A stretch of DNA of 43,348 bases. It comes from a virus. The DNA lies in the IMG/VR virus record IMGVR_UViG_3300010396_000063, positions 1 to 43,348 of that record. One strand, given 5' to 3'. The first letter of the stretch is position 1. Each line of letters begins with the position of its first letter. Below the pieces are notes generated by a model that was not told where the DNA came from, made no database searches, and saw only the letters and a list, made by a program, of their open reading frames with translations. Positions 33,263 through 41,675 of this stretch are shown here, in pieces. A program made the position numbers and the translations under genes.

Positions 33263-34868
33263 TGAAAAACCCCCTGGCAATTTTTTTAGACGGTGCAAAA
33301 GCTATCATAACAGAGTCTGCACGATTAGGAGAACGGGCGCCAGGTGGTGTTTTATCAACAACAATCTTGCCAACTGAGTTTTGAGAGTAGGTCGGTTGTG
33401 AAAGCTCAATAATTAATTTGTCGAGCTTAGGGATTCCGCTGGAAAGAGAAATGATTTCGTTAGGATCAAACTCTTTATTCTCCATAACAGCTCGATAAGT
33501 ATTTTTAAAACGTTCTCTTAAATACCACCACGCCTGCGCTTTGGCATTCTGAAAAAAATCTTCGTTTGTTCTACCTTTTCTCTTTTCTCGCGCTGTCCCT
33601 TCTCTATAAGAAATGTCTTGTTCGGGGTTGACAACTTTGCCCGATCCTCGAAACGGAACTACCAATATAGAATTTCCGTTTCGTTTTTCATTTAAAACTC
33701 TGGCGTCCCCGCGAACATTCGCGCCAATTCCGTCTGAATCATAATCAATCTGTGTGTAATCTAAAATGTCGCAAAGATTAAAAACTTTTTCTACTGACTC
33801 AAATATGTCGCTACCTTTGCCCGAGAAGGCTTCGTTATACTCTACTAAAATCCCATGACGTCCAGTGACTGCATTGTCGTCGCCTTCATCTGCAACATCA
33901 AAACCCATTTTGCGAACGCCGCTAGGGTTAATCCCCAATTTCACATGGGCGTCAACTGCTGCACGCACCCAGATATTGGGAATTAAGATGCCAGTTAATG
34001 ACGCTGAATAGTTTAGATCTAACTCTTGAGCAATAACGACTGGATCATCAATGTCGCGACATTTCTTATCGTACCAATCTTTATCCTTACGTGGATCGTC
34101 TTGCCAATGAAAACTAAATACTTCGATGTTTCCGCTGTGACGTTTACGCGCAAATGGGTTACTCATCCCTCGAGGCGTTGATACATCAATACGACAATTG
34201 GTTGTTTCAGAAAGTGACGCTTCGACTAAATCCGGTCTTGGTAACCAAGCTGCTTCATCTACAAAATAAATACTGCAGCGATCACCACGGCCAATCCCGT
34301 CACCAGCTTCGCCGGATATAATAGACCCCGTTTCTGGAAATTCAATTCGCATGTGTGGCGCATGCTTTCGTCTTTCCCAAGATCCTCTAAACTCAGGTGG
34401 CAAGCATTCGATAAACTGGCGCCCCTTGTGAAATAAAGACTTCGGGTTGCCAAGTTTATCAACGTACTCTTCTTTACGAGACCCGAAACCTGCGCTAAAT
34501 CCACGATAGAAAAGACACATAGTTGTTGCAAACGCTATCGCTAACCAGCTCATCCCCATTTCACGAGATTTATCAACTATGCCGGGTTGCCGATTCTTCC
34601 AACGTTCCATTACCCATTGAACCCATTCTTCCTGCTTTGGAAAAAGAAGAAAAGGGATAACAGTGGGAAGACCGCGATCTACATTTCGGGGATCAGACGT
34701 ACACCCCCAATCAATAATAAATTGCGCTGGGTTCTCTTGATAATGTTTGTTAAGGATAGGTGAGAGTGTTTCTTTTTCTTTGCGTAATTCTTTTAGTCTT
34801 TGAGCTCTCCATTCAAAAACTTGGATATAATCGGGGTTTTTAAAATCGAATGGGAATGGTAGAGGCAT
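33255..34868 (-). CDS. terL: Terminase large subunit
   Basis: A 537-residue packaging motor. ATPase: Walker A-like KSREMGMSW (residues 100-108), Walker [10 protein letters not shown] (200-208), coupling STPRG (230-234). Nuclease: [12 protein letters not shown] (321-332) and [10 protein letters not shown] (374-383), the RNase H-like acidic residues. It cuts and pumps DNA into proheads. The small subunit lies about 4.4 kb upstream, with fibre genes between. Confidence 0.95.
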   Translation of the reverse strand: MPLPFPFDFKNPDYIQVFEWRAQRLKELRKEKETLSPILNKHYQENPAQFIIDWGCTSDPRNVDRGLPTVIPFLLFPKQEEWVQWVMERWKNRQPGIVDKSREMGMSWLAIAFATTMCLFYRGFSAGFGSRKEEYVDKLGNPKSLFHKGRQFIECLPPEFRGSWERRKHAPHMRIEFPETGSIISGEAGDGIGRGDRCSIYFVDEAAWLPRPDLVEASLSETTNCRIDVSTPRGMSNPFARKRHSGNIEVFSFHWQDDPRKDKDWYDKKCRDIDDPVVIAQELDLNYSASLTGILIPNIWVRAAVDAHVKLGINPSGVRKMGFDVADEGDDNAVTGRHGILVEYNEAFSGKGSDIFESVEKVFNLCDILDYTQIDYDSDGIGANVRGDARVLNEKRNGNSILVVPFRGSGKVVNPEQDISYREGTAREKRKGRTNEDFFQNAKAQAWWYLRERFKNTYRAVMENKEFDPNEIISLSSGIPKLDKLIIELSQPTYSQNSVGKIVVDKTPPGARSPNRADSVMIAFAPSKKIARGFFSE

Positions 34869-35134
34869 TAGACAGGGTTATACCCTAAATTAAAAAGATC
34901 TTCGTATGTGCCAACTGTAAATGTAGGCGAAAAAGCATTAACTTCTGTTGCAATTTGATCTCTGCCTAGGCCGCCTTGATCAATGCAGTCGGTGCCATTG
35001 ATAGCCCATGTGTCGCCAGCCGAATTCACAAGAATGTTTGTTAGTTGATTACCTTCTCCAACATTAGCTAACGCATTAAACTCATCAAGTTTAGCTTGGG
35101 ATGACGCCATATCTGAAAACGTTAGAATTATCAT
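34868..35134 (-). CDS. Unknown small protein
   Basis: An 88-residue protein, not recognised. AAGGTG lies five bases before ATG. It looks like a small mixed domain with no Cys pair, signal or membrane segment. It is located between the lectin-like protein and TerL, with its stop overlapping the TerL ATG by one base. Confidence 0.55.
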   Translation of the reverse strand: MIILTFSDMASSQAKLDEFNALANVGEGNQLTNILVNSAGDTWAINGTDCIDQGGLGRDQIATEVNAFSPTFTVGTYEDLFNLGYNPV

Positions 35135-35144
35135 CTAATCACCT

Positions 35145-36008
35145 TTAAATGGTAGCTTGCAAATATGCTTGCTGTGCTGATGTAAGAGCAAACGGAAAAC
35201 AAATGCCAGCAAACATTTGACCAACCAAGGAGCCGTTACCGATAGAGCCACCGTTAGCCAGCACCGTTACAAGCATATTTGTATTAGGCCATGCAACCTG
35301 TGTTAATGAAGAAATTGATGCCGTTGCACCTCCGTTGATCCAAACTTGTTGTGTTGACGCCGTACCGTTTCTAACACCAGTCCAATTGAACCAGGTGGAA
35401 GATGGAATAACGCCCGTACTTGTTTGAGCTGTGTCACCACCAACATTACTGTAAGGACTGCGATAAGTAAAACGAGCAACATTACTCGCAGTAGTAAACA
35501 ATCCGCTTAACGAACCATTGCCGCCTTCTAATATCGGATTATTAGATGATGCACCACTATTTGTATACATTCTAAAATATTGTGAGTACGAATTAATGTT
35601 TTTAAGTATCGTACTTGTCGCTTGTAAGTATGAATTTGATGCCGAAACAATCGTCGGCTTAGATGAATACCCAGTAGCCGAATACTGCGGCTGATTTGCA
35701 AGCGTCGATTGCGTAAGATTGCAACCGTTACTCATCTGATCGTATAAAGTGACGATATAGACATTCGTAGACGCTCCGATCCATGTGGTTAGGTTTCCGC
35801 CTGCTGCTACCGATGAGTTACCAGAAACTTGGCCGCGATAGAAAGAAACATCAGTAGTCGCATTATCACTTGACCTTCTTAACTTGCACGCATATCCCGT
35901 ATACGCACTGCGCAATAGCCACAAACTCCAAGCGTGTGCCGCCCCTGTCACATAATCCAAAGGACGCACAAACCCAGACCCTGCAATGATGCCGCACCCT
36001 TTTGTCAT
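35145..36008 (-). CDS. Arabinofuranosidase-B-like lectin-fold tail protein
   Basis: A 287-residue protein resembling the alpha-L-arabinofuranosidase B catalytic-type (concanavalin-like) domain: LLRSAYTGYACKLRRSSDNA with the TTDVSF that follows, YIVTLYDQMSNGCNLTQST, ANQPQYSATGY. In phages this domain occurs in fibre tips and host-range proteins. I chose ATG 36008, which overlaps the previous stop (ATGA) rather than the upstream frame start. The same domain recurs at the C terminus of the gene at 36488. Confidence 0.65.
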   Translation of the reverse strand: MTKGCGIIAGSGFVRPLDYVTGAAHAWSLWLLRSAYTGYACKLRRSSDNATTDVSFYRGQVSGNSSVAAGGNLTTWIGASTNVYIVTLYDQMSNGCNLTQSTLANQPQYSATGYSSKPTIVSASNSYLQATSTILKNINSYSQYFRMYTNSGASSNNPILEGGNGSLSGLFTTASNVARFTYRSPYSNVGGDTAQTSTGVIPSSTWFNWTGVRNGTASTQQVWINGGATASISSLTQVAWPNTNMLVTVLANGGSIGNGSLVGQMFAGICFPFALTSAQQAYLQATI

Positions 36009-36475
36009 ATTAATGTTCCTGACAGTTGCCACACGTTCGTATCAAGTTTAGTAAATTGGCACTCCGCTCCTTTTCCGGCGGTAGTAACTTTATCTAAATA
36101 GCTAATAATGTTGATTGATGGATCTTCTTTAACGAATGTAATCTGCCCCGTATTGATTTGAGTAAAGTTAATTACTGTTGCTCCACCTGCAGGAAACGGA
36201 ACCGTAGAATCTAGCGGAATGGTCACTGTAATAGGACTTGCATTATCGAGGGTTTGAATTGTATTCCGATCGCTTAACGTTAACATTTTGCTAGTGCTAG
36301 TATCCGAAACCACGGGGAAATTACGCGCTAAGGCAACATCTATCGCGTCAAAATTATCTTTGACTGACGATCCGGCCGGCGTGTAATTAACGGGCGCAGT
36401 ATTTGCATTTATGTTAACGGCGTCTCCGTAAAGATTTTTTATTGCGTTTAATCTTGTTATAAATGTGTTCGGCAT
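36005..36475 (-). CDS. Fibre-associated beta protein
   Basis: A 156-residue protein with an N-terminal linker VNYTPAGSSVKDNFDAIDVA, the motif used to join fibre segments, and a C-terminal beta domain (KMLTLSDRNTIQTLDNASPI, TVINFTQINTGQITFV) like those found between fibre repeats. It likely is a fibre or fibre-associated subunit in the TerS-TerL cassette. Confidence 0.6.
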   Translation of the reverse strand: MPNTFITRLNAIKNLYGDAVNINANTAPVNYTPAGSSVKDNFDAIDVALARNFPVVSDTSTSKMLTLSDRNTIQTLDNASPITVTIPLDSTVPFPAGGATVINFTQINTGQITFVKEDPSINIISYLDKVTTAGKGAECQFTKLDTNVWQLSGTLI

Positions 36476-36487
36476 AGCATTAATCCT

Positions 36488-38662
36488 TTACAAATACGTG
36501 TTAATATAGTCTGTGATTGTCGATATCTCACCTAAACTTAAAGCCGCAGGATATAGCGCTAAGAAACCTATTTTATAATCGCCCACCGTCGTTGTCCCGC
36601 CAGAAATATATCTTGCGCCAACGAGAAACTTGTTGAAACTAAATGCACCAGACGATGCAACCGTCGTGCCGTCAACTTTGTCGATAGTCATCGTATTGTT
36701 TGAGCCGTTAAATCTATTCGCTAAAACCATTTGAACGCCCAGTGTGTCGGGTCTAGATTTGACGCTTAAATTTCCATTTCGCACCGAAATGTCTTGAGGA
36801 GGGTTGTCCTCATAGAATGCGACGTTATTAAGCGTAGACGCGAAATCATCGCCGTTAGCTGGATCATAAAGCGTAACAATCGAGGATTGATACGACGTTG
36901 CTGCACGTGCGGCCATCGCGATAACGGTAAGTTGCGGCAAAATATAATCTGAAGGGAAAGCGAGTTGCATGAATTTATTAAAACCTGGATTAGTTCTAAT
37001 GGTTGGCACGCCGTTAATGTTTTGGACATTGCCAGCGGCATCAATCCACAAAGCTTGGCCCGAATTTGTGAATGAATAGCCGTTTCCCGACTGATCCATC
37101 AATTGAACGTCTATATCACTACCTAATCCCCAGTCTGCAAGTTTGCCACCCACGTCAATATCAGATACTAACGAGGCACGACCTGCAAAATCCGGGCGCA
37201 CGAAACATGTTGCGCTATCAGAAGTACGAATAGCTTTCACAAGATACCCGCTATATGCGCTTCTTACTAGTGCGAGTGACGCCAGAACCATCGGGTTTGA
37301 ACTTAACGTCGGGATATCAATATTAACAGAATTAATCAAATTAATTTGTAATCCTGCGCCTTCGTAATGAACGCATTTAATTGCGACGTCTGTTTGTGTG
37401 CACGTAAAAGTCGCAACGTCAGCATAGCTACTCGGTGTCGCTACTGCATAAAGAGTCGAAGCTCGCGCTGTAACTACCCCCTGATATTCGAGCGTCTGAT
37501 TTAGTTGAGTCCACATTTCCCAGGTACATTGATTTGAGCTATTTCCTATAACGGTGACAAACGACCCCTCAGGAAACATCGCAGGGATTTGAAGTATGAC
37601 TTTGCCTGGGGAATTAACAAAATAAATCGTGTTAGGGACTACTTCAACATAACCGACGTTATTTAAATAAACCTTATTGACGCCTACCGCTCCGCCCAAA
37701 GCCACATCGATTGCAGCAAGGTTACTTTCGACTGTCGGACTAGTTGGTGTGTAATTAGATCTTGTTGTACTAGCATACGTATTCGCCGCAAGATCAACAT
37801 TATTAATCGTGGGAGCGCCGCTCACAATCGTTGGATTAGGAACGTTTGCAGTTTTATTGATGGTGATCGTATCGCCTTCTGAGAAGAACGAACTTAAATT
37901 GCGCGCATTGGGTGAAATCAAATTAACAATGTTTGTGTTACCGCTAATACATTTTAAAAATATATCACCTAAAGTACTGCCTGTACTGCTCCAACCGCAA
38001 TTACCAATGGGAACTCCAACATCCGGATCATACGAAGATATTGTTGTACTGATGAATCTACAATTCGACTCGGTTAACACCGTCCCATAAATTAAAGTAT
38101 TTGCTGCGCCGAAATTGACATCAGCTGCACTCATACCAACATTAAAGTTATTCCATGTGGTATTGCTGGATGTAATCGTACCGAAAACTACGTCACGTAA
38201 ATTAGCGAATCCGTTTTTATTTGTTGGTACTTGTAAATTCCAACTATTCGCATTAATTGTAGCGCTGTAAAAACCTAATTTCCCAACGGCTCCGGATGTT
38301 ATTGCGCTCCATGCAGTTGCATCTAATGACACATCACCCAAATTCACGATGGTTGTTTCAGAGTTATACGCAAAGAAACCGGAATAGGGGACGAGTTGTA
38401 AGTTTAAAGAAGGTTCACTGTATGTTCCAGGAAATAAACCCACAAGAAATGGTGCGTCTGAGGCAACACCCGCCGCATACGCATCGGCGATCAAACTAAA
38501 CGGCGACCCTACACTTCCATTGCCGCCCGCACTTCCATTGGGCGCAACCCAAAATATGCTATTCGGATCAAAGGGGACATTTCCACCTCCTCCGCCACCG
38601 CTGGCTGCAGTTCTAACACCAAAGATAATGCAATATTTTAAAAACTCGGAAGGTGTAATCAT
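36488..38662 (-). CDS. Large fibre/receptor-binding protein, beta-helix plus lectin-like domain
   Basis: A 724-residue protein. Residues 15-60 read as a right-handed beta-helix opening (NSIFWVAPNGSAGGNGSVGS, then PFSLIADAY), followed by a long solenoid (to about 320), the linker RSNYTPTSPTVESNLAAIDV, an intermediate beta domain, and a C-terminal concanavalin-like domain (LVRSAYSGYLVKAIRTSDSA, VQLMDQSGNGYSFTN) like that of the gene at 35145. It could be a depolymerase or receptor-binding protein; no catalytic residues can be assigned. ATG 38662 overlaps the preceding stop (TAATG). Confidence 0.65.
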   Translation of the reverse strand: MITPSEFLKYCIIFGVRTAASGGGGGGNVPFDPNSIFWVAPNGSAGGNGSVGSPFSLIADAYAAGVASDAPFLVGLFPGTYSEPSLNLQLVPYSGFFAYNSETTIVNLGDVSLDATAWSAITSGAVGKLGFYSATINANSWNLQVPTNKNGFANLRDVVFGTITSSNTTWNNFNVGMSAADVNFGAANTLIYGTVLTESNCRFISTTISSYDPDVGVPIGNCGWSSTGSTLGDIFLKCISGNTNIVNLISPNARNLSSFFSEGDTITINKTANVPNPTIVSGAPTINNVDLAANTYASTTRSNYTPTSPTVESNLAAIDVALGGAVGVNKVYLNNVGYVEVVPNTIYFVNSPGKVILQIPAMFPEGSFVTVIGNSSNQCTWEMWTQLNQTLEYQGVVTARASTLYAVATPSSYADVATFTCTQTDVAIKCVHYEGAGLQINLINSVNIDIPTLSSNPMVLASLALVRSAYSGYLVKAIRTSDSATCFVRPDFAGRASLVSDIDVGGKLADWGLGSDIDVQLMDQSGNGYSFTNSGQALWIDAAGNVQNINGVPTIRTNPGFNKFMQLAFPSDYILPQLTVIAMAARAATSYQSSIVTLYDPANGDDFASTLNNVAFYEDNPPQDISVRNGNLSVKSRPDTLGVQMVLANRFNGSNNTMTIDKVDGTTVASSGAFSFNKFLVGARYISGGTTTVGDYKIGFLALYPAALSLGEISTITDYINTYL

Positions 38663-39315
38663 TATTGCTGCTCCCACGCGGTAATCGTTTGAACTTCGCC
38701 ACCCGTATCAATATTTGATAAAACAAGTGTCGCCGCGGGAGGAGTTATAATGTCCCCTGTAAATGACATCGCTGAGGAACCGTCATAACCGGCACCACCT
38801 GACGTCACACTGATAGATAAAAACTTGTAGTATGGGTCAAGCTTAGCCCCAGTTCCTGTGCCGCCGGAGACATCGACGTTCCCAATCGGTAAAGTCGTAT
38901 AACTTCCAGGAACCGTTACTACCACCGTTGAGATAGCGTTGCTCGCTCCTACCCCGGTTACTTGGACTTGTGCCGCAGTTCCAACGCCACCGATTAATGT
39001 TAATGTGTCACCTATCGTATATCCCGTTCCGCCGATAGCAATGTTCGGTGTTAATAATGCAAACACCGGCGCGAATACGGCGCCTTCACCATTCCCGGTC
39101 GTAGAAATATTAACAGTTCTAAATGACCCTGCCGTATTAACCGTCACTGAATCAATTGCAAATCCAGGGTAATATTCGAAACTTTGTTTATAAGTTAAAC
39201 CCTGGTATTGGGTAGTAATATAAGCGAGTTTAGTACCGTTATATGTAAAATGTTGCTCTAAGCTATCGAGTGGTATTTGATCGCCCTTCGGTTTAGTAAT
39301 TATCGTCTCGCTCAT
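38662..39315 (-). CDS. Glycine-rich repeat fibre protein
   Basis: A 217-residue protein with Gly/Thr/Val-rich repeats (GGTGYTIGDTLTLIGGVGTA, VDVSGGTGTGAKLDP, VTSGGAGYDGSSAMSF), a pattern common in phage fibre and adhesin proteins, and a helical-free beta structure. It overlaps the TerS stop by four bases and the next fibre by one. Likely a structural fibre piece. Confidence 0.6.
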   Translation of the reverse strand: MSETIITKPKGDQIPLDSLEQHFTYNGTKLAYITTQYQGLTYKQSFEYYPGFAIDSVTVNTAGSFRTVNISTTGNGEGAVFAPVFALLTPNIAIGGTGYTIGDTLTLIGGVGTAAQVQVTGVGASNAISTVVVTVPGSYTTLPIGNVDVSGGTGTGAKLDPYYKFLSISVTSGGAGYDGSSAMSFTGDIITPPAATLVLSNIDTGGEVQTITAWEQQ

Positions 39316-39767
39316 GCTTTAAATTCTCCATTCATAAAACTTTGATAAATCCTTGACGCCTCAACCGGATCATGTGTATTAATGATAATTTTTGATTTCA
39401 CATTATCATTTTTTATAGTAGCATCTTCATCATTGACCGGCGCTGAATTTTCAGACCATCGATGTTGAGTTTTGAGATAAAAAATAATAGCACTAACGTT
39501 ACCTTTTTTACACTGCTCAAACAGCTTACCAACTACAAAACTTTTTGTCTTTGCTTTACCGCGTTTGATAGCCTCATACATTTCAGGGTGTTTATTCATG
39601 CGTTTATACCACGTATCTCTCGATGTTCCGAAGTAGTGATACATTTCTTCTTGCGTCAATCCGCGTCCAGCTAGCATTTCAATTTCTTTAATGACTTCGG
39701 GCGTAACTTCCCAAATTCTTTTTTGTCCACGTTTTAAAAGTTGGTCAGGCGCTTTTTTCTTCGTCAT
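39312..39767 (-). CDS. terS: Terminase small subunit
   Basis: A 151-residue protein with an N-terminal HTH (LAGRGLTQEEMYHYFGTSRD then TWYKRMNKHPEMYEA), a central helix with AKTKSFVVGKLFEQCKKGN and FYLKTQHRWSE, typical of terminase small subunits. It recognises phage DNA for packaging. It overlaps the methyltransferase remnant by 23 bases. Confidence 0.88.
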   Translation of the reverse strand: MTKKKAPDQLLKRGQKRIWEVTPEVIKEIEMLAGRGLTQEEMYHYFGTSRDTWYKRMNKHPEMYEAIKRGKAKTKSFVVGKLFEQCKKGNVSAIIFYLKTQHRWSENSAPVNDEDATIKNDNVKSKIIINTHDPVEASRIYQSFMNGEFKA

Positions 39768-39984
39768 ATCTCACCGCTTGTTGTCCGGTCATTTTTTCAC
39801 ACCGTTTGATTATAACATCGCAATATCTTTCGTCTAATTCCATCATTAAACATTTGCGATTTAATTTTTCACATGCCATCAAAGTCGTTCCGCTGCCGCC
39901 GAATGGATCATAAACATAATCATTAGGTCTCGAATTATTTTCAATTGGACGCATCATACAAGTCGATGATTGCCCAGAACCCAT
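39745..39984 (-). pseudogene. DNA methyltransferase C-terminal remnant
   Basis: A 79-residue frame with CMMRPIENNSRPND, then VYDPFGGSGTTLMACEKLNR (AdoMet-binding FxGxG motif) and CDVIIKRCEKMTG. This is the C-terminal end of a ParB-methyltransferase fusion of the kind found next to terS. The catalytic DPPY block and target recognition region are missing, and its frame differs from the ParB half by one. It most likely is a deletion remnant and not active. Confidence 0.75.
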
Positions 39985-40460
39985 ACGTCTCCTTTTTTCG
40001 TGATAGGTTCTTGTGGGATGTCGAGTCCACCTTCTTCTTCATCATCTACCGAGTACAAGGGCTCTGGATTTATAATTTCGAAAATTTCATCGTCACTAAA
40101 ACCTGTTAACGTAGGATCGAATCCTTGTTCTTGTAACGTCACAAATTCGTCGCGTAAAAGCTCTAAATCCCACCCTGTTTTAAGTGCGAGTTTATTGTCT
40201 GCAATTGAGTAGCCTATTTGGAGGGCGTTTTCTAAATGATCATAGCGTATGGCAGGAATGGTTGTTTCCTCCAAGCGTCGCATAGCTTCAATACGACAAT
40301 GCCCTGCAACGACGACATTATCTTTCGTAATGATGATTGGATTAATAAAACCATACGTTTTAATTGATTGCATGACTTCTTCGATTTGTTCGTCTGAATG
40401 CGTCCTTGTATTTTTTTCATACTCTTTAATGTCACACAGGGGCAGGTTTAAAAATTGCAT
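39954..40460 (-). CDS. ParB-like N-terminal domain protein (methyltransferase fusion, truncated)
   Basis: A 168-residue protein with a ParB/sulfiredoxin-like domain: TRTHSDEQIEEVMQSIKTYG, PIIITKDNVVVAGHCRIEAM, RRLEETTIPAI. The C terminus ends in GDVWVLGNHRLV, exactly where a methyltransferase domain begins in ParB-methylase fusions (NHRL-x-CGD). The stop follows at once, so the enzyme part is lost. It may keep a DNA-binding or NTPase role. The start at 40460 has GAGAGGATC upstream. It is the first gene of the late operon. Confidence 0.75.
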   Translation of the reverse strand: MQFLNLPLCDIKEYEKNTRTHSDEQIEEVMQSIKTYGFINPIIITKDNVVVAGHCRIEAMRRLEETTIPAIRYDHLENALQIGYSIADNKLALKTGWDLELLRDEFVTLQEQGFDPTLTGFSDDEIFEIINPEPLYSVDDEEEGGLDIPQEPITKKGDVWVLGNHRLV

Positions 40461-40536
40461 TTTCGATCCTCTCAATAAGTTTTAAACCCTATCATCTTAT
40501 TGTCGTCTACACAATACAATGCTCAATTAGTGTCCA

Positions 40537-40832
40537 TACCCCGAAGGTAAGGGTTCGGGGTAAGTTCGGGGTATTATAACCTATTGATTCCATACATATT
40601 ACCCCGATACCCCGATATACCCCTTAAAAGTAATTAATAATAAATATATATTTGTGATATATAGATATGTATATATGCATATAGGTATGTATATATACAT
40701 ATATGGGTGGGAGTAGGAGTGGGAGGAAGAGAGTAGGAAAATCCGGGGTATTTCGGGGTATCGGGGTAACTTTAATAAAATCAACAACTTGCAATACCCC
40801 GACCTTACCCCGAAGGTGAGGTGTCGGGGTAA
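40537..40832. repeat. Mirrored TCGGGGTA box array, candidate replication origin
   Basis: Ten exact and two variant copies of TCGGGGTA (either strand) lie in two arms, 40537-40625 and 40743-40831. Reading inward from each edge, the order and spacings are the same by mirror symmetry (gaps 10, 3, 26, 0, 2 bases). Arms are separated by 117 bases: AT-rich, palindromic DNA (about 40626-40703) and a purine-rich strand (about 40704-40744). Iterons next to an AT-rich unwinding region are the usual shape of an origin. It also could be a packaging, partition or regulatory site. The 375-base gap 40476-40850 has no convincing gene. Confidence 0.65.
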
Positions 40833-40850
40833 GAAATAGGAGGTAAATGG

Positions 40851-41096
40851 ATGAATGCAAAAGATAAGCATATATGCATAAAAAAAAGAGCAGAATGTAA
40901 AAAATTAGGTCTGAATAAATACTACACAGGGGAACCTTGTATCAGGGGGCATATTGCTGAACGATATGTGAGCACCGGGTTATGTGTTCAGTGCATAAAA
41001 GAACCAAACGATCATGTAATAGTGCGAGTGCCTAAACGCCATGTGAGTTTTATTAAATCAATTTTAGCGGCATTAGAGATTGACGATAGTGTTTGA
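40851..41096 (+). CDS. Small zinc-binding protein, HNH-like N-terminal motif
   Basis: An 81-residue protein with KYYTGEPCIRGHIAERYVST followed by GLCVQC, the zinc-finger block often fused to phage HNH or Vsr-like endonucleases; here it stands alone without a nuclease domain. AGGAGGT lies seven bases before ATG. It lies at the right edge of the origin candidate, so it could bind there; this is only a context guess. Next to it begins the strong promoter at 41093. Confidence 0.65.
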   Translation: MNAKDKHICIKKRAECKKLGLNKYYTGEPCIRGHIAERYVSTGLCVQCIKEPNDHVIVRVPKRHVSFIKSILAALEIDDSV

Positions 41097-41121
41097 CACG
41101 CTATATCGTCTTCGCTATAAT
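41093..41121 (+). promoter_or_regulatory. Consensus sigma70-type promoter for receiver operon
   Basis: TTGACA (41093-41098), 17-base spacer, TATAAT (41116-41121): both boxes match the sigma70 consensus exactly, so it needs no phage factor. The spacer holds TATCGTCTTCGCTA (41104-41117), a degenerate copy of the motif shared with promoters 9666 and 42360. It precedes the receiver gene by 28 bases. Confidence 0.8.
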
Positions 41122-41148
41122 ACTCCTTTAGCTAAGGAGCAATACTGT

Positions 41149-41508
41149 ATGGAAATTTTACTAGTAGAAGACAGCGACCTTCCGCGTTATGTTATAAAAA
41201 CCAACTTAGAAATGTTGGGGCATCATGTAACGGCTTTAAAAAATGGCCAAGACTGCCTTAATTATTACAAACGTGGATATGATGTTATTTTGTTAGACAT
41301 TGGCCTTCCTGACCTATCAGGCTACGAGGTAGCCCGATATATTAGATTGCATGAAGAAAAACGAAACATTATCATCGCTATTAGTAATGACGGGGATAAG
41401 ATAAGAGAACAATGCGTGCGCGCAGGTATTAACGCCGCATATAAAAAACCCTTAGATTTTGAAACGCTCAATAGGATATTAAAATGCAAAATGAGAAAAA
41501 TTGCATAA
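41149..41508 (+). CDS. Stand-alone CheY-like response regulator receiver
   Basis: A 119-residue receiver domain with no output domain. Key residues: acidic pair E7 and D8 (VEDSD), phosphoacceptor D50 (ILLDIGLPDLSGYE), Ser79 (AISND) for the conserved Thr/Ser, and Lys100-Pro101 (YKKP). It should be phosphorylatable by a histidine kinase, but no kinase is in the window, so it would tap or titrate a host kinase. I chose ATG 41149, right after AAGGAGC and the promoter, over a longer upstream frame. First gene of a three-gene operon with HTH and exported protein. Confidence 0.85.
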   Translation: MEILLVEDSDLPRYVIKTNLEMLGHHVTALKNGQDCLNYYKRGYDVILLDIGLPDLSGYEVARYIRLHEEKRNIIIAISNDGDKIREQCVRAGINAAYKKPLDFETLNRILKCKMRKIA

Positions 41509-41675
41509 CCGTAGACGAAGCAGCAAAAAAGTTGAAAGTATGCAAACAAAGGATACGTACAAAAATTAAAGATGGCCATTTTCCGAATGTCACACGGTGC
41601 CGGTGTGGCCACTCTTATCTTATCCCGATTGACGACTTAGAAATAGCAAAAATAGATCATCGGAGAAAAACATGA
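41484..41675 (+). CDS. HTH_17/MerR-like DNA-binding protein
   Basis: A 63-residue protein with a winged-helix-type HTH: ITVDEAAKKLKVCKQRIRTK, then IKDGHFPNVTR and a short wing ending YLIPIDDLE. This is the excisionase-like/MerR N-terminal type. It overlaps the receiver gene by 25 bases and the next gene by four, so all three are made together. It may act as excisionase-like or regulator; no integrase is seen. Confidence 0.75.
   Translation: MQNEKNCITVDEAAKKLKVCKQRIRTKIKDGHFPNVTRCRCGHSYLIPIDDLEIAKIDHRRKT

Noticed and set aside
36766-37044. 92-codon minus ORF inside the large fibre gene
   Set aside because: It is in a different frame of a gene with clear domain structure and has no ribosome binding site or family match.
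40537-40832. CRISPR array
   Set aside because: Repeats are only 8 bases, face both directions and have no constant unique spacers.
40599-40871. ORFs of 78-90 codons on the minus strand
   Set aside because: They are translations of the repeat array and AT-rich core, with low complexity and no proper ribosome binding site.
41080-41148. Longer N terminus for the receiver
   Set aside because: These codons cover the -35 and -10 boxes and the ribosome binding site, and receiver domains start at the MEILLVEDSD segment.
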